Source of the DNA: Bacteroidota bacterium
GTDB taxonomy: Bacteria > Bacteroidota > Bacteroidia > 2-12-FULL-35-15
Direction: 5' to 3'
DNA length: 64,000 bases
Assembly (NCBI GenBank): GCA_025963715.1
Contig: JAOQAG010000008.1
Coordinates: forward strand, 149,907 to 213,906
Shown here: positions 53,515-63,694 of the stretch, one piece after another
Layout: every line of letters starts with the position of its first letter
Numbering within the stretch: the first letter of the stretch is position 1
Program-made: the position numbers and the translations under genes
The notes under the pieces: model-generated
What the model was told of the DNA's origin: nothing
The model's database searches: none
The model's input: the letters and a program-made list of their open reading frames with translations, nothing else

Positions 53515-54231
53515 ATGAACCGGTTCCTGTTTATTATTTTTGCATGTAGTTTTTTGATCATTTCCTGCACTACGCCGGAAGAAGAAGCATATCATCAAAC
53601 GCCTGTAAAAGTGGATTCAATATTAAAAAAACAACCTGTCGTAATTGTTGATTCCACCTATGATTCGGCACTTGTAAAATTTCCGGCCGTTACAACAGCA
53701 TTAAAAAGATGGTTTGATTTTTACAGGAAAAAGTATCCTGATTTTGACATCGCTGCATTCAAGCTGGATCGCGCAAGCACCAATTCATTTACAAGCCGCA
53801 GTGAAGAAATGAGCAAGAAAAACCTGGAGCTTTACAAAAATTTATTTATTTATTCGCCTGATAGATCTTCATTGATCGACATGGATACATACAATTTTTT
53901 TCTGTCGAAAGATAAGAACGGAAACCTTATTGGAGAAGGCGGCGACCCGGAAACAGAAGTAGCGTTGGTAGATCTGAAAGCACAAACGCGAACGCAATTG
54001 TTTTATGCCGGGCCGCTTACAGGTTTTGACGATGCTGCCTGGCTTAACCAATTTCAGCTGGCGATCGTATCTTTAGATGGCAATGGAAAGCAGCATACAT
54101 TTGTTCCCTGCATTACTGTAATTGATTTTGCGAACAATACAACGATCGGTTACAGATACATTAAGAAAATAAATGTTGATCCGGGTGACTATCAATCCCA
54201 GGTGAGATTAAAGGGAATAAAAATAAGGTAA
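53515..54231 (+). CDS. Secreted lipoprotein, unknown function
   Basis: A 238-residue protein with a clear lipoprotein signal (MNRFLFIIFACSFLIISC). The mature part begins with a charged linker and holds VTTALKRWFDFYRKKYPDFD and DPETEVALVDLKAQTRTQLF. No known domain recognised. It is convergent with the next gene, with only 5 bp between stop codons. Confidence 0.75.
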   Translation: MNRFLFIIFACSFLIISCTTPEEEAYHQTPVKVDSILKKQPVVIVDSTYDSALVKFPAVTTALKRWFDFYRKKYPDFDIAAFKLDRASTNSFTSRSEEMSKKNLELYKNLFIYSPDRSSLIDMDTYNFFLSKDKNGNLIGEGGDPETEVALVDLKAQTRTQLFYAGPLTGFDDAAWLNQFQLAIVSLDGNGKQHTFVPCITVIDFANNTTIGYRYIKKINVDPGDYQSQVRLKGIKIR

Positions 54232-54246
54232 AACGTTTACGTTTTT
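54230..54246. terminator. Compact bidirectional terminator spanning two stop codons
   Basis: AAAACG-TTTA-CGTTTTT: a 6-bp stem with a T tract. It contains the end of the + strand TAA (54229-54231) and the whole minus strand TAA (54237-54239). The short stem makes strong termination uncertain. Confidence 0.4.
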
Positions 54247-54533
54247 CTGAATTCCAATCCTTCTTCTTTCAATTCTGCTGTTAATTTTGGAATAGAGCTT
54301 TTACCCATTCCATGCAACCCCAGCACTTCTTTTTCAGTTAATTTAGAAAGCTGTTTCAGTGTTGTTATTCCTGCATTTTCAAGCGCACGCCGGGCCGGAG
54401 CAGATAGCATTGATAAAAATCCATCTTCGGGCTTGCGGTCTTTTTCGCAAACCGGGCAAACCGGACAATCACTGCTTTTGTAATATTTGTGGCCGTTCGG
54501 GCAGGTACGGAGATTTTTTTCGGAAGGTCTCAT
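54237..54533 (-). CDS. RNA polymerase alpha C-terminal-domain-like protein with zinc ribbon
   Basis: A 98-residue protein. The N-terminal zinc-ribbon-like segment has CPNGHKYYKSSDCPVCPVCE (five Cys plus one His). The C-terminal ~60 residues resemble alpha-CTD: LSAPARRALENAGITTLKQL ... LTEKEVLGLHGMGKSSIPKL, including the helix-hairpin-helix GLHGMGKSS used by alpha-CTD to contact DNA. It is not RpoA itself. A role in DNA binding or transcription is plausible but unproven. Confidence 0.82.
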   Translation of the reverse strand: MRPSEKNLRTCPNGHKYYKSSDCPVCPVCEKDRKPEDGFLSMLSAPARRALENAGITTLKQLSKLTEKEVLGLHGMGKSSIPKLTAELKEEGLEFRKT

Positions 54534-54668
54534 CGCAACTAATTTAATTTACGCATATTTTACGATTGATTAACAGTATAAATATATAAAAAATCGAAAT
54601 TAGCGCTATAATTTCCCATGCCGAAACTGGCATAAATATTTCATAAGCGGTTTACTAAAGAAAACAAA

Positions 54669-55043
54669 ATGGCAACAATAAATGACGCAAGAATAGTAGT
54701 GACTACCCCGAAAGAGATCGTGATGAATTTTATCGAAGCCCTTAACAACGAGCATTTTAATATCGCCAGAAATTATCTGGCTGATGATATGGTTTTTGAT
54801 GGCGTAATGGGCTCCCGCAATGGAGCAGATGTATACATCAGCGATATGGAGAAAATGAAATTCAAATACGACATTAAAAAAGCATTCCGGAATGGAAATC
54901 ATGTGTGCCTGCTATACGACATCAACATGAATGGCACCACCATTTTTACCTGCGGATGGTATCATATCAAAAACAATAAAATAAAAACACTGAAAGTTGT
55001 TTTTGATCCGAGGCCGCTGCTGGAGAAATCCGATAAAAAATAA
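54669..55043 (+). CDS. NTF2-like (SnoaL-type) protein
   Basis: A 124-residue cytoplasmic protein of the NTF2-like superfamily: helix EIVMNFIEALNNEHFNIARN, then LADDMVFDGVMGS, strands ending TCGWYHIKNNKIKTLKVVFD. Such proteins act as small isomerases or binding proteins; no catalytic pair is obvious. It stands alone. Confidence 0.78.
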   Translation: MATINDARIVVTTPKEIVMNFIEALNNEHFNIARNYLADDMVFDGVMGSRNGADVYISDMEKMKFKYDIKKAFRNGNHVCLLYDINMNGTTIFTCGWYHIKNNKIKTLKVVFDPRPLLEKSDKK

Positions 55044-55081
55044 TTGGGAAAAATTGATTCGTTTTTCGTTTTTTTTATTAT

Positions 55082-55287
55082 TTGTACCCACACACCCCTA
55101 ACCCCTCTCAAGAGGGGAATTGATCCAGCACGTTTTATAATCAGTTCAATAAATCTGCCTTTATCCGTTCTATCCGCCAAATCCGCGTTCCATCAAACAC
55201 AACATCACACAGATTGGTAAATTTGTATTCATTCGTAATTTGTAACCACACAGATTCGTAATATTCGTTCCTGTTCGATATCCGTAC
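55082..55287. repeat. Repeat mosaic downstream of the NTF2-like gene
   Basis: CCCCTCTCAAGAGGGG hairpin module (about 55095-55111), TTGGTAAATTTGTATTCATT words and an uninterrupted family D sequence (GATTCGTAATATTCGTTCCT, about 55252-55271). Confidence 0.75.
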
Positions 55288-56340
55288 CTATTTTAACCCG
55301 CGCTCTTCCCACACCTGCTTTAAATTTGGCCGTAACCGGCTTTTATAAACCGAAAGCGAATCTTCTTTTTTCCGTCCGCGGCGCAATGCTTTTTGCTCTT
55401 CCACCGACAGCGATGCGATGTGCACGCATTCCGGCGTACAGCAACCCTTCATTTTTTCGACACATTTTTCACATTGAATAAAAAGCAAATGGCAATCGTC
55501 GTTGGCACAATTCACATGTGTATCGCAAGGTTCGCCGCATTGGTGGCATTGTGCTATCACATCGTCCGTAATACGCTCGCCTACCCGTTCATCAAACACA
55601 AAATTTTTCCCGATGAACTTCGATTCCACGCCCGCTGTTTTTATCTGGCGTACATAATCAATAATGCCGCCATGCAGCTGATTTACATCCGTAAAACCGT
55701 GGTGCTTTAAATACGCGCTTGCCTTTTCACAACGCACACCACCGGTGCAATACATAATTATTTTTTTATCTTTTTTGTCCTTCAATTCTTCCATCACCAT
55801 CGGCAATTCTTCACGGAAAGTATCCGCATCCGGACAAATAGCGCCTACAAACCGCCCTACTTCCGTTTCGTAATGGTTGCGCATGTCCACGATCACCGTT
55901 TCCGGATCTTCCATTGCTTTGTTAAATTGAATGGCATCCAGGTGATTCCCAACATTGGTCACATCAAAAGCATCATCATCCAAACCGTCCGCAACAATCT
56001 TCGTGCGCACTTTTACTGCCAGCTTGTAAAACGATTTACCATCGTCCTCCACCGCAATTTTAAAGGGAACGCCTTCGAAGCGTTTATCAGTATTCAGGTT
56101 GTATTTAAAGATTTCCCAGTTTTCTTCGGGTACGCTCATTTGTGCGTTGATGCCTTCGCGGGCCACGTAAATACGGCCAAGAATGTTCAGGCCATTCCAT
56201 TGTGTAAATAATTGATCGCGAAGCTCCGTTGGATTGTCAATGATCACATAACGGTAAAACGAAACAGTGATCCGTTTGAGGGATTCTTCCTGAATTCGTT
56301 CTTTAAGCTCCTTTTTGTTAACTCTGTTATGCAAGAACAT
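55288..56340 (-). CDS. trhO: tRNA uridine(34) hydroxylase TrhO (YceA family)
   Basis: Rhodanese-like enzyme that, in E. coli and B. subtilis, hydroxylates U34 of certain tRNAs using O2. It has 350 residues, the usual length. The N-terminal acylphosphatase-like domain has ARVEGINAQ-type AREGINAQMS; the rhodanese domain has the active-site loop MYCTGGVRCEKASAYL (Cys near 197) and QLHGGIIDYV. A Cys-rich C-terminal region (CHQCGEPCDTHVNCANDDCH) may bind zinc. A -7 word is at 56370-56377. Confidence 0.93.
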   Translation of the reverse strand: MFLHNRVNKKELKERIQEESLKRITVSFYRYVIIDNPTELRDQLFTQWNGLNILGRIYVAREGINAQMSVPEENWEIFKYNLNTDKRFEGVPFKIAVEDDGKSFYKLAVKVRTKIVADGLDDDAFDVTNVGNHLDAIQFNKAMEDPETVIVDMRNHYETEVGRFVGAICPDADTFREELPMVMEELKDKKDKKIIMYCTGGVRCEKASAYLKHHGFTDVNQLHGGIIDYVRQIKTAGVESKFIGKNFVFDERVGERITDDVIAQCHQCGEPCDTHVNCANDDCHLLFIQCEKCVEKMKGCCTPECVHIASLSVEEQKALRRGRKKEDSLSVYKSRLRPNLKQVWEERGLK

Positions 56341-56369
56341 AGTGTCAGGGATTTTAAAAAATATTTGTA

Positions 56370-56377
56370 CAAAGATA
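56370..56377 (-). promoter_or_regulatory. -7 element of trhO
   Basis: On the minus strand TATCTTTG matches TANNTTTG, 29 bp before the ATG. No -33 TTG at the usual distance. Confidence 0.5.
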
Positions 56378-56491
56378 AAAAAAAGGAATAAAGATTAAGG
56401 ATTTATCGATTAAGCCCGCCCGGATAAACCCTTCGGACGGGGAATCAGGATTTAGCGCTACCCGCCTGTAGTAGAATTATTAATTAGAATT

Positions 56492-56524
56492 CCCCTGCAA
56501 GGGCTTTTTTGTCCCTTGCAGGGG
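56492..56524. repeat. 12-bp stem hairpin CCCCTGCAAGGG
   Basis: CCCCTGCAAGGG (56492-56503) pairs perfectly with CCCTTGCAGGGG (56513-56524) around CTTTTTTGT. It is a stand-alone module in the gap upstream of trhO. No gene is seen in 56341-56989. Confidence 0.75.
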
Positions 56525-56561
56525 TAGAATAAGCGGCTGGTACGTCGGTTTTAAAACAGTT

Positions 56562-56930
56562 GCCACAGATTCACCGATTAAAAAGGTAAAAAAACAATTG
56601 CATAGATTATAAAATCGCACAGCGATTTTAATCCGGGCAACTCACACACGGATTCGTAATATTCGTTCCTGTTCGTTATCCATACCAAAAAATCTGTGAA
56701 TCTGTGGCTTAATCCGGGCAACTCACACCATAGATTCGTAATATTCGTTCCTGTTCGTTATCCATACCAAAAAATCTGTGAATCTGTGGCTTAATCCGGG
56801 GAATTCACACACAGATTCGTAGTATTCGTTCCTGTTCGTTATCCGTACCAAAAAATCTGTAAATCCGTGGCTTAATCCGGGCAACTCACACACAGATTCG
56901 TAAAATTCGTTCAAATTCGTTATCCGTACA
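56562..56930. repeat. Family A palindrome interrupted by family D, with an 81-82 bp tandem array
   Basis: A family A left arm (56562) and inner hairpin TAAAATCGCACAGCGATTTTA are followed not by the right arm but by family D sequence (CTCACACACGGATTCGTAAT ... GTTCCTGTTCG), then the right arm. This D plus right-arm unit repeats at 56630, 56711, 56793 and 56874 (periods 81, 82, 81), the last copy partial. The copies differ at several bases. Confidence 0.9.
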
Positions 56931-56989
56931 CTTTGAACTTTGAACTTTTTTTTCCTACCTTATTGCCCTCTAAAACGAATTACGCATTT

Positions 56990-59977
56990 ATGACAGGATT
57001 GACTGCTGATAAAACGATCACACGGATCAGTGAGCTAACCGCAGAAGCATTGGACATTTGCCGCAGCAATCCCCGCAAAGGAATTGAGCTGGCGGACGAA
57101 GCCATTTCGCTTACACAAAATGCCGCATTGGAACACGAGCTGGCGCAGGCACAAGCCTGTAAAGGTGCCTGCCAGGTGTGGATCGGCGAGTACGACCAAG
57201 CCTTAAAAAATTTATTTGACGCGCTTCCCCTGCTTCAAAAACACAACAACCGCATTTTTAGCGCTTCTGTTTTTTATCATATTTTCTGCGCATTTTATTT
57301 CCTTGCGGATTATGATAATGCCTTAAAGTATGCCTACGATATGCTTGCTTTCGCAGAAAAAAATAAGGATGCAAGCGCACAAGCCAACGCTATGAACGGG
57401 ATTGGATCTGTGTATTATACTTCGGGCGAAAATAAAAAAGCAGTCGACATTCTCAAAAAAGGATTGAGCCTCGCCGAAAAGCTGGGCGATAAAGATCTAA
57501 TGTCGCGTATCCAGGACGGAATTGGTTCCGCATATTTTAACCTCAAAGACATTGAACAATCCATTATTTATAAAAAAGATAGTTTGGATACAGCCCGCTC
57601 CATTGGCTTAAAACATGTGGAAGCATACGCGATCGACGGACTGGCAAAAATGTATTTTTCCATCAACGACCTTACCAACGCAGAAAAATATTTTAAGGAA
57701 AGTCTTATCATCCGCCAGGAGCTGGATTTTAAAGCCGGTATTTCCGAAACGCATTTACAGCTGGGCGAGCTGTACATGAAGAAAAAAAACTGGGGGGAAG
57801 CATTAGCACAGCTCAACAAAGCATTGGAAATTTCCCTGGCAATTGGCGCAAAGGAAGTTATTTACAAAACGCATGAAATGCTTGCTGCTTATTACGAAAA
57901 ACAGCACGACATATCAAAATTTGTTGCACATTTTAAAGAATACTACCATTACAAAGAAGAATTTTTCAGCGAGAAAAACAAGCAGAAAATGAAGAGCGCC
58001 GAGATGCAGATTCGCATCACGCAAATGGAGCAGGAAAAAGAATTGCTCAGCTCTAAAAATAAAGAGCTGGAAACACTTTCCAACGACCTTTTATTACTGA
58101 GCGATCTCGGTAAAACCATTACCGCACAGCTCAGCATCGAAAGCATCAACAAAACCGTGTACGAGATCATTAATAACATGATGGATGCACCCGGATTTGG
58201 GATTGGCGTTGTCACGGAAAATGCACAATCACTGATCTTCCCCGGCTATATTGAAAAAGGCGAAGTGCTGGAATCATCCGGCTACGACCTGGCCGATGAA
58301 AACCGCATGGCTTCTCTTTGTTTTAACCGTGAAACAGAAATTGTGATCAACGATTTTGAAGTGGAAGCCGGAAAATACATCAAGAAAAAAATGAAACCCG
58401 TGGTGGGTGAATCGGTGAACTCGCTGATTTACCTGCCGCTTCGCGTAAGCAATAAAAAGATCGGCGTAATTACCGTGCAAAGTTTTCAGAAAAACGCATA
58501 CAGCGAATATCATGTGAACATTGTAAAAAATCTGGCGATCTATTGCGGTATTGCCATCGAAAATGCCACGCAATACGAACGCATGGAAGAGCGCGTGGTG
58601 GAACGCACCCGCGAAGTGGTAAAACAAAAAGAAGAGATCGAGCGCTCACATGATAACACCCGCTTGTTAAGCGTGATCGGACAACAAATTATTTCCAGCG
58701 TGGATTTTGATTCTATTTTTCAAAGCCTCCATGAAAATGTAAGCCAGCTTATGAATGCCGATTGTTTTGGCATCCGCATCTATCATTCCAAACGAAAAGA
58801 AATTGAATACCGCTACGAAATGGAAAGCGGCGAATTGCTGGAGCCGCTCACGGTTTCCATGAGCAACGACGATAATTATTCGGTGTGGTGCGTGAAAAAT
58901 AAAAAGGAGATCTTCATCAACGATAACCTCAACGAATATCCCCGTTACACGAAAAAAATTGTGGTGCCTTCCGGCGATATGCCCCACTCCCTGTTGTTTT
59001 GCCCGATGATCATCGGCGAGCGTGTAGTGGGTGTGATCACCGCGCAAAGCTTTACAAAAAATGCATACGAACCTTTACATCTTGATATTTTAAAAACGCT
59101 GGCTACCTATACGGCCATTGCATTGGAGAATGCCAACCTGGTGGAAAACCTGGAGGAAAAAGTAAAGGAACGCACTTCCGAAGTGGTAAAACAAAAGGAA
59201 GTGATCGAAGCAAAAAACAAGCACATTACGGACAGTATCAAATACGCCAAACGTATCCAGGAAGCTATCATTCCGGGGGAAGATATGGTAAAAGGATTGC
59301 TGAAAAACTCGTTCGTATTATACAAACCAAAAGACATTGTGAGCGGCGATTTTTACTGGGTGGAACGCAAAGAGAACAAAATTTTATTTGCCGTGGTGGA
59401 TTGTACCGGGCATGGCGTTCCGGGTGCTTTCATGAGCATCATCGGGTTCAACGGATTGAACCAGATCGTGAACGAATACAATTATACCAAACCTTCTGAG
59501 ATCCTCACCGAGCTTAATAAAATAATAACGCACACACTCCGCCAGCGTGTGGAAGATTCTGTGATCCGCGATGGAATGGACATGGCCATTTGCTCCATCG
59601 ACCTGGAAAATAACAAGCTGGAATTTGCAGGCGCTTTTAATCCTTTGTTCATCATCCGTAACAACGAAGTGCTGGAAATTAAAGGCGATAAGCTCCCGAT
59701 CGGGAATTTCCTCGGTCAGGCCGATTATGAATTTACCAACCACGAAATTGATTTATTATCAAACGATAAATTGTACCTCTTTTCCGACGGTTATGCCGAC
59801 CAGTTTGGCGGTCCGCAAGGCAAAAAATTAAAATACAATCACTTCCGCAAGCTCCTGCTGGATAATCACGCCAAGCCAATGGCTGATCAAAAAAGCTCCA
59901 TGGATACTTTCTTTGAAAGCTGGCGTCAGGGCTTCGAACAGATCGATGACGTGTGCGTGATCGGCGTTGCGGTGTAG
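56990..59977 (+). CDS. TPR-GAF-GAF-SpoIIE sensor serine phosphatase
   Basis: A 995-residue cytoplasmic signalling protein. Helical TPR repeats span about 30-330 (ANAMNGIGSVYYTSGENKKA, LGDKDLMSRIQDGIGSAYF). After a coiled coil (about 340-380) come two GAF domains (about 390-545 and 595-735) each followed by a coiled-coil linker (VVERTREVVKQKEE, VKERTSEVVKQKEV). The SpoIIE/PP2C phosphatase occupies about 770-995, with KDIVSGDFYW, VVDCTGHGVPGAFMS and DDVCVIGV metal-site motifs. Such proteins usually dephosphorylate anti-sigma-factor antagonists. I chose the ATG at 56990; an upstream TTG lies in repeat DNA. Confidence 0.92.
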   Translation: MTGLTADKTITRISELTAEALDICRSNPRKGIELADEAISLTQNAALEHELAQAQACKGACQVWIGEYDQALKNLFDALPLLQKHNNRIFSASVFYHIFCAFYFLADYDNALKYAYDMLAFAEKNKDASAQANAMNGIGSVYYTSGENKKAVDILKKGLSLAEKLGDKDLMSRIQDGIGSAYFNLKDIEQSIIYKKDSLDTARSIGLKHVEAYAIDGLAKMYFSINDLTNAEKYFKESLIIRQELDFKAGISETHLQLGELYMKKKNWGEALAQLNKALEISLAIGAKEVIYKTHEMLAAYYEKQHDISKFVAHFKEYYHYKEEFFSEKNKQKMKSAEMQIRITQMEQEKELLSSKNKELETLSNDLLLLSDLGKTITAQLSIESINKTVYEIINNMMDAPGFGIGVVTENAQSLIFPGYIEKGEVLESSGYDLADENRMASLCFNRETEIVINDFEVEAGKYIKKKMKPVVGESVNSLIYLPLRVSNKKIGVITVQSFQKNAYSEYHVNIVKNLAIYCGIAIENATQYERMEERVVERTREVVKQKEEIERSHDNTRLLSVIGQQIISSVDFDSIFQSLHENVSQLMNADCFGIRIYHSKRKEIEYRYEMESGELLEPLTVSMSNDDNYSVWCVKNKKEIFINDNLNEYPRYTKKIVVPSGDMPHSLLFCPMIIGERVVGVITAQSFTKNAYEPLHLDILKTLATYTAIALENANLVENLEEKVKERTSEVVKQKEVIEAKNKHITDSIKYAKRIQEAIIPGEDMVKGLLKNSFVLYKPKDIVSGDFYWVERKENKILFAVVDCTGHGVPGAFMSIIGFNGLNQIVNEYNYTKPSEILTELNKIITHTLRQRVEDSVIRDGMDMAICSIDLENNKLEFAGAFNPLFIIRNNEVLEIKGDKLPIGNFLGQADYEFTNHEIDLLSNDKLYLFSDGYADQFGGPQGKKLKYNHFRKLLLDNHAKPMADQKSSMDTFFESWRQGFEQIDDVCVIGVAV

Positions 59978-59979
59978 CC

Positions 59980-60105
59980 TTTACCACTAAGGCACTAAGA
60001 AACACTAAGCCCCCCCCATTTTCTATTTCTTTAAATCAAATTTGTAAGTATTAAAACCTTACTTACAAAAACCTTAGTGCCCTTAGTGCCTTAGTGGTAA
60101 AATAC
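59980..60105. repeat. CACTAAGGCACTAAG inverted pair
   Basis: ACCACTAAGGCACTAAGAAA (59984-60003) and its inverted counterpart CTTAGTGCCCTTAGTGCC (60074-60091) flank an AT-rich spacer in the gap 59978-60171. They could form a stem after the SpoIIE gene. Confidence 0.75.
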
Positions 60106-60171
60106 CCTGAAAAAACTATTTTTTATTTCGGATTTAATAATGATATTTAGCCTTTCAATTTATACAAAGCT

Positions 60172-61122
60172 ATGCGAACGAGTGAAAAAATATTAGTGAT
60201 TGGTTCGTCCGGACAAATCGGAACGGAACTGGTACAAAACCTGCGGGAAATATACGGGATCGATGGAGTGATCGCTTCCGATGTAAAAGTAACCGAACAG
60301 GCAAAAGAAGGCCCTTTTGAAGTGATTGATGTAATGAATGCACAAGGCCTGCTGGAGATCGTAAAACGCCACAAAATCACCCAGGTCTATTTACTGGCCG
60401 CCTTGTTATCCGCTACGGCCGAAAAAATGCCGAAACTCGGCTGGGACCTCAACATGCAGGGCTTATTCAACGTCCTCGACCTTGCCAAAGAAAAGATCAT
60501 CAAACAAGTATACTGGCCCAGCTCCATCGCTGTTTTTGGCCCGAATACCCCAAAAGTAAATACCCCGCAATTTACCGTAATGGAGCCCAGCACTGTTTAC
60601 GGGATCAGCAAACAAGCCGGTGAGCGCTGGTGCGAATATTATTTTAATAAATACAATGTGGATGTGCGCAGCCTGCGTTATCCCGGCCTTATCGGATGGA
60701 AATCCGCTCCGGGCGGAGGTACTACCGATTACGCCGTGCACATTTTCCACGAAGCCTTAAAAAACGGAAAATACGAGTGCTTTTTGTCGGAAAACACCAT
60801 ATTACCCATGATGTACATGCCGGATGCCATTAAAGCCACCATAGGCATCATGCAGGCCGATCCCGGTACCGTAAAGATCCGCTCCAGCTATAACCTGGCA
60901 GGATTTAGTTTTTCACCCAACGATTTAGCTGCTGAGATCCGGAAACATGTACCCGGTTTTACCATTTCCTACGCTCCGGATTCGCGCCAGCAGATTGCCG
61001 ATAGCTGGCCGCAAAGCATTGATGCGAAAGAGGCTGCGAAGGATTGGGGATGGCAGCCCGAATATGATTTGAAGAGTATGACGGACGACATGATAAAAAA
61101 TCTTAAAAATGTGCTTTTGTAG
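60172..61122 (+). CDS. L-threonine 3-dehydrogenase-like extended SDR (GalE-type)
   Basis: A 316-residue NAD-dependent enzyme resembling the GalE-like L-threonine dehydrogenases that oxidise threonine to 2-amino-3-oxobutyrate. The NAD loop GSSGQIGTELVQ is at 12-23, followed by LAALLSATAEKMP, SSIAVFGPNTP, catalytic YGISK (about 143-147) and the TDH-like PGLIGWKSAPGGGTTDYAV. No kbl (glycine C-acetyltransferase) gene is adjacent. Other epimerase activities remain possible. Confidence 0.88.
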   Translation: MRTSEKILVIGSSGQIGTELVQNLREIYGIDGVIASDVKVTEQAKEGPFEVIDVMNAQGLLEIVKRHKITQVYLLAALLSATAEKMPKLGWDLNMQGLFNVLDLAKEKIIKQVYWPSSIAVFGPNTPKVNTPQFTVMEPSTVYGISKQAGERWCEYYFNKYNVDVRSLRYPGLIGWKSAPGGGTTDYAVHIFHEALKNGKYECFLSENTILPMMYMPDAIKATIGIMQADPGTVKIRSSYNLAGFSFSPNDLAAEIRKHVPGFTISYAPDSRQQIADSWPQSIDAKEAAKDWGWQPEYDLKSMTDDMIKNLKNVLL

Positions 61123-61267
61123 TGTAACTTTTAGGATAACCTCACGTAAAACGCCGTTGGCTATCTTTATCGATTTATAAATCATGTTGGTCTAAAAGAA
61201 TTGACAAGGATGTAAAAAGAGTTATAACTTAGCTTAACTAAACTAAACAAAAAATTACCGTACTCCA

Positions 61268-62149
61268 ATGAGAAAAGTTGTTTTGATATTGTTATTTGTT
61301 GCCTGCAAGATTGCCGTTGCACAGTCGTTTGAGCTATCCGGAAAAGATACTATAAACGTGACTGATGCCACCGGTAAAAAACAAGGCAAATGGGTGGTTA
61401 CTAATGCAACATTGCATAAACCCTGCTATACCGACGACCAGGTAGTGGAAGAAGGAAAATACATCGACAGCAAAAAAACCGGTCCATGGAAAGAATATTA
61501 CTGCAATAAAAACATTAAAAGCGTAATCACTTACGAGAACAACCGCCCTAGCGGATACGCCAAAATGTATAATGAAAACGGTAAGATCAAGGAAGAGGGG
61601 ATGTGGAAAAACAACCGCTGGATTGGTGATTACAAGCTTTATTACGATAACGGACAGGTACAACAGGCATTTAAATTCAATGCATCCGGTAAACGCGAAG
61701 GCCCGCAGGTATATTACCATGAGAACGGACAGGTAATGATCGAAGGAAACTGGGCGGAAGGAAAAGAGGCTGGCGAGTTAAAAGAATACTACCCGAACGG
61801 CGATATTAAATCGATAAAAAACTTTTCTGACGGAAACATTGATCCTGCAAAAACCAAAACGTTTGAGCCTAAAAAACCAATTGTAGCTCCTAAACCTGAA
61901 GAGGTTGTTGCAGCGCCACCGATCATTCCTAAAAAAGACGAAAAAGACAATCTTGGAAAACCATTTAACGGTGAAGGACATTGGACACTATACAACTCTA
62001 ACAGGCAGATAACAAAAGACGGAACATTCTCAAAAAGCCGTTTGATGGATGGTAAAGTATATTATTATGACAGTGACGGGATCCTTAACCGTATTGCAGT
62101 GTACAAAGACGGAAAATATGTGGGTGACGCTGTAGTGGAAGATAAATAG
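61268..62149 (+). CDS. Secreted MORN-repeat (YwqK-like) protein
   Basis: A 293-residue protein with a signal peptide (to KIAVAQ, about 19). MORN-variant repeats of the pattern G-x-W-K-x-YY-x-NG run through about 40-190 (KTGPWKEYYCNKNIKS, YKLYYDNGQVQQAF, QVYYHENGQVMIEGNW, LKEYYPNGDIKSI). A Pro/Lys-rich linker (about 198-225) and two more repeats follow. Similarity to YwqK 'antitoxins' is only through the repeat; no toxin gene is adjacent. Likely an envelope protein of unknown role. Confidence 0.83.
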   Translation: MRKVVLILLFVACKIAVAQSFELSGKDTINVTDATGKKQGKWVVTNATLHKPCYTDDQVVEEGKYIDSKKTGPWKEYYCNKNIKSVITYENNRPSGYAKMYNENGKIKEEGMWKNNRWIGDYKLYYDNGQVQQAFKFNASGKREGPQVYYHENGQVMIEGNWAEGKEAGELKEYYPNGDIKSIKNFSDGNIDPAKTKTFEPKKPIVAPKPEEVVAAPPIIPKKDEKDNLGKPFNGEGHWTLYNSNRQITKDGTFSKSRLMDGKVYYYDSDGILNRIAVYKDGKYVGDAVVEDK

Positions 62150-62180
62150 GCCACGCGCCAAAAAATCCTAAAAAACTTAA

Positions 62181-62221
62181 TATCTTTGGACTTATGAAAC
62201 ACTCATAAGTCCATTTTTTTT
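62181..62221 (+). promoter_or_regulatory. Overlapping -7 element and terminator-like hairpin before cysS
   Basis: TATCTTTG (62181-62188) is an exact -7 word for cysS. A 10-bp perfect hairpin GGACTTATGA/TCATAAGTCC (62188-62212), followed by A and a T tract that runs into the cysS ATG at 62222, is a good terminator for the upstream gene. The hairpin starts at the last base of the -7 word, so the two signals are fused. Confidence 0.6.

Positions 62222-63683
<1,462 letters not shown>

Positions 63684-63694
<11 letters not shown>

Noticed and set aside
56630-56930. CRISPR-like array (regular repeats of ~81 bp)
   Set aside because: The whole unit repeats, including what would be spacers; there is no constant-repeat/variable-spacer pattern and no cas gene.
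61268-62149. Toxin-antitoxin locus (YwqK-type name)
   Set aside because: Only MORN repeats support that name; the protein is secreted and no toxin gene is adjacent.
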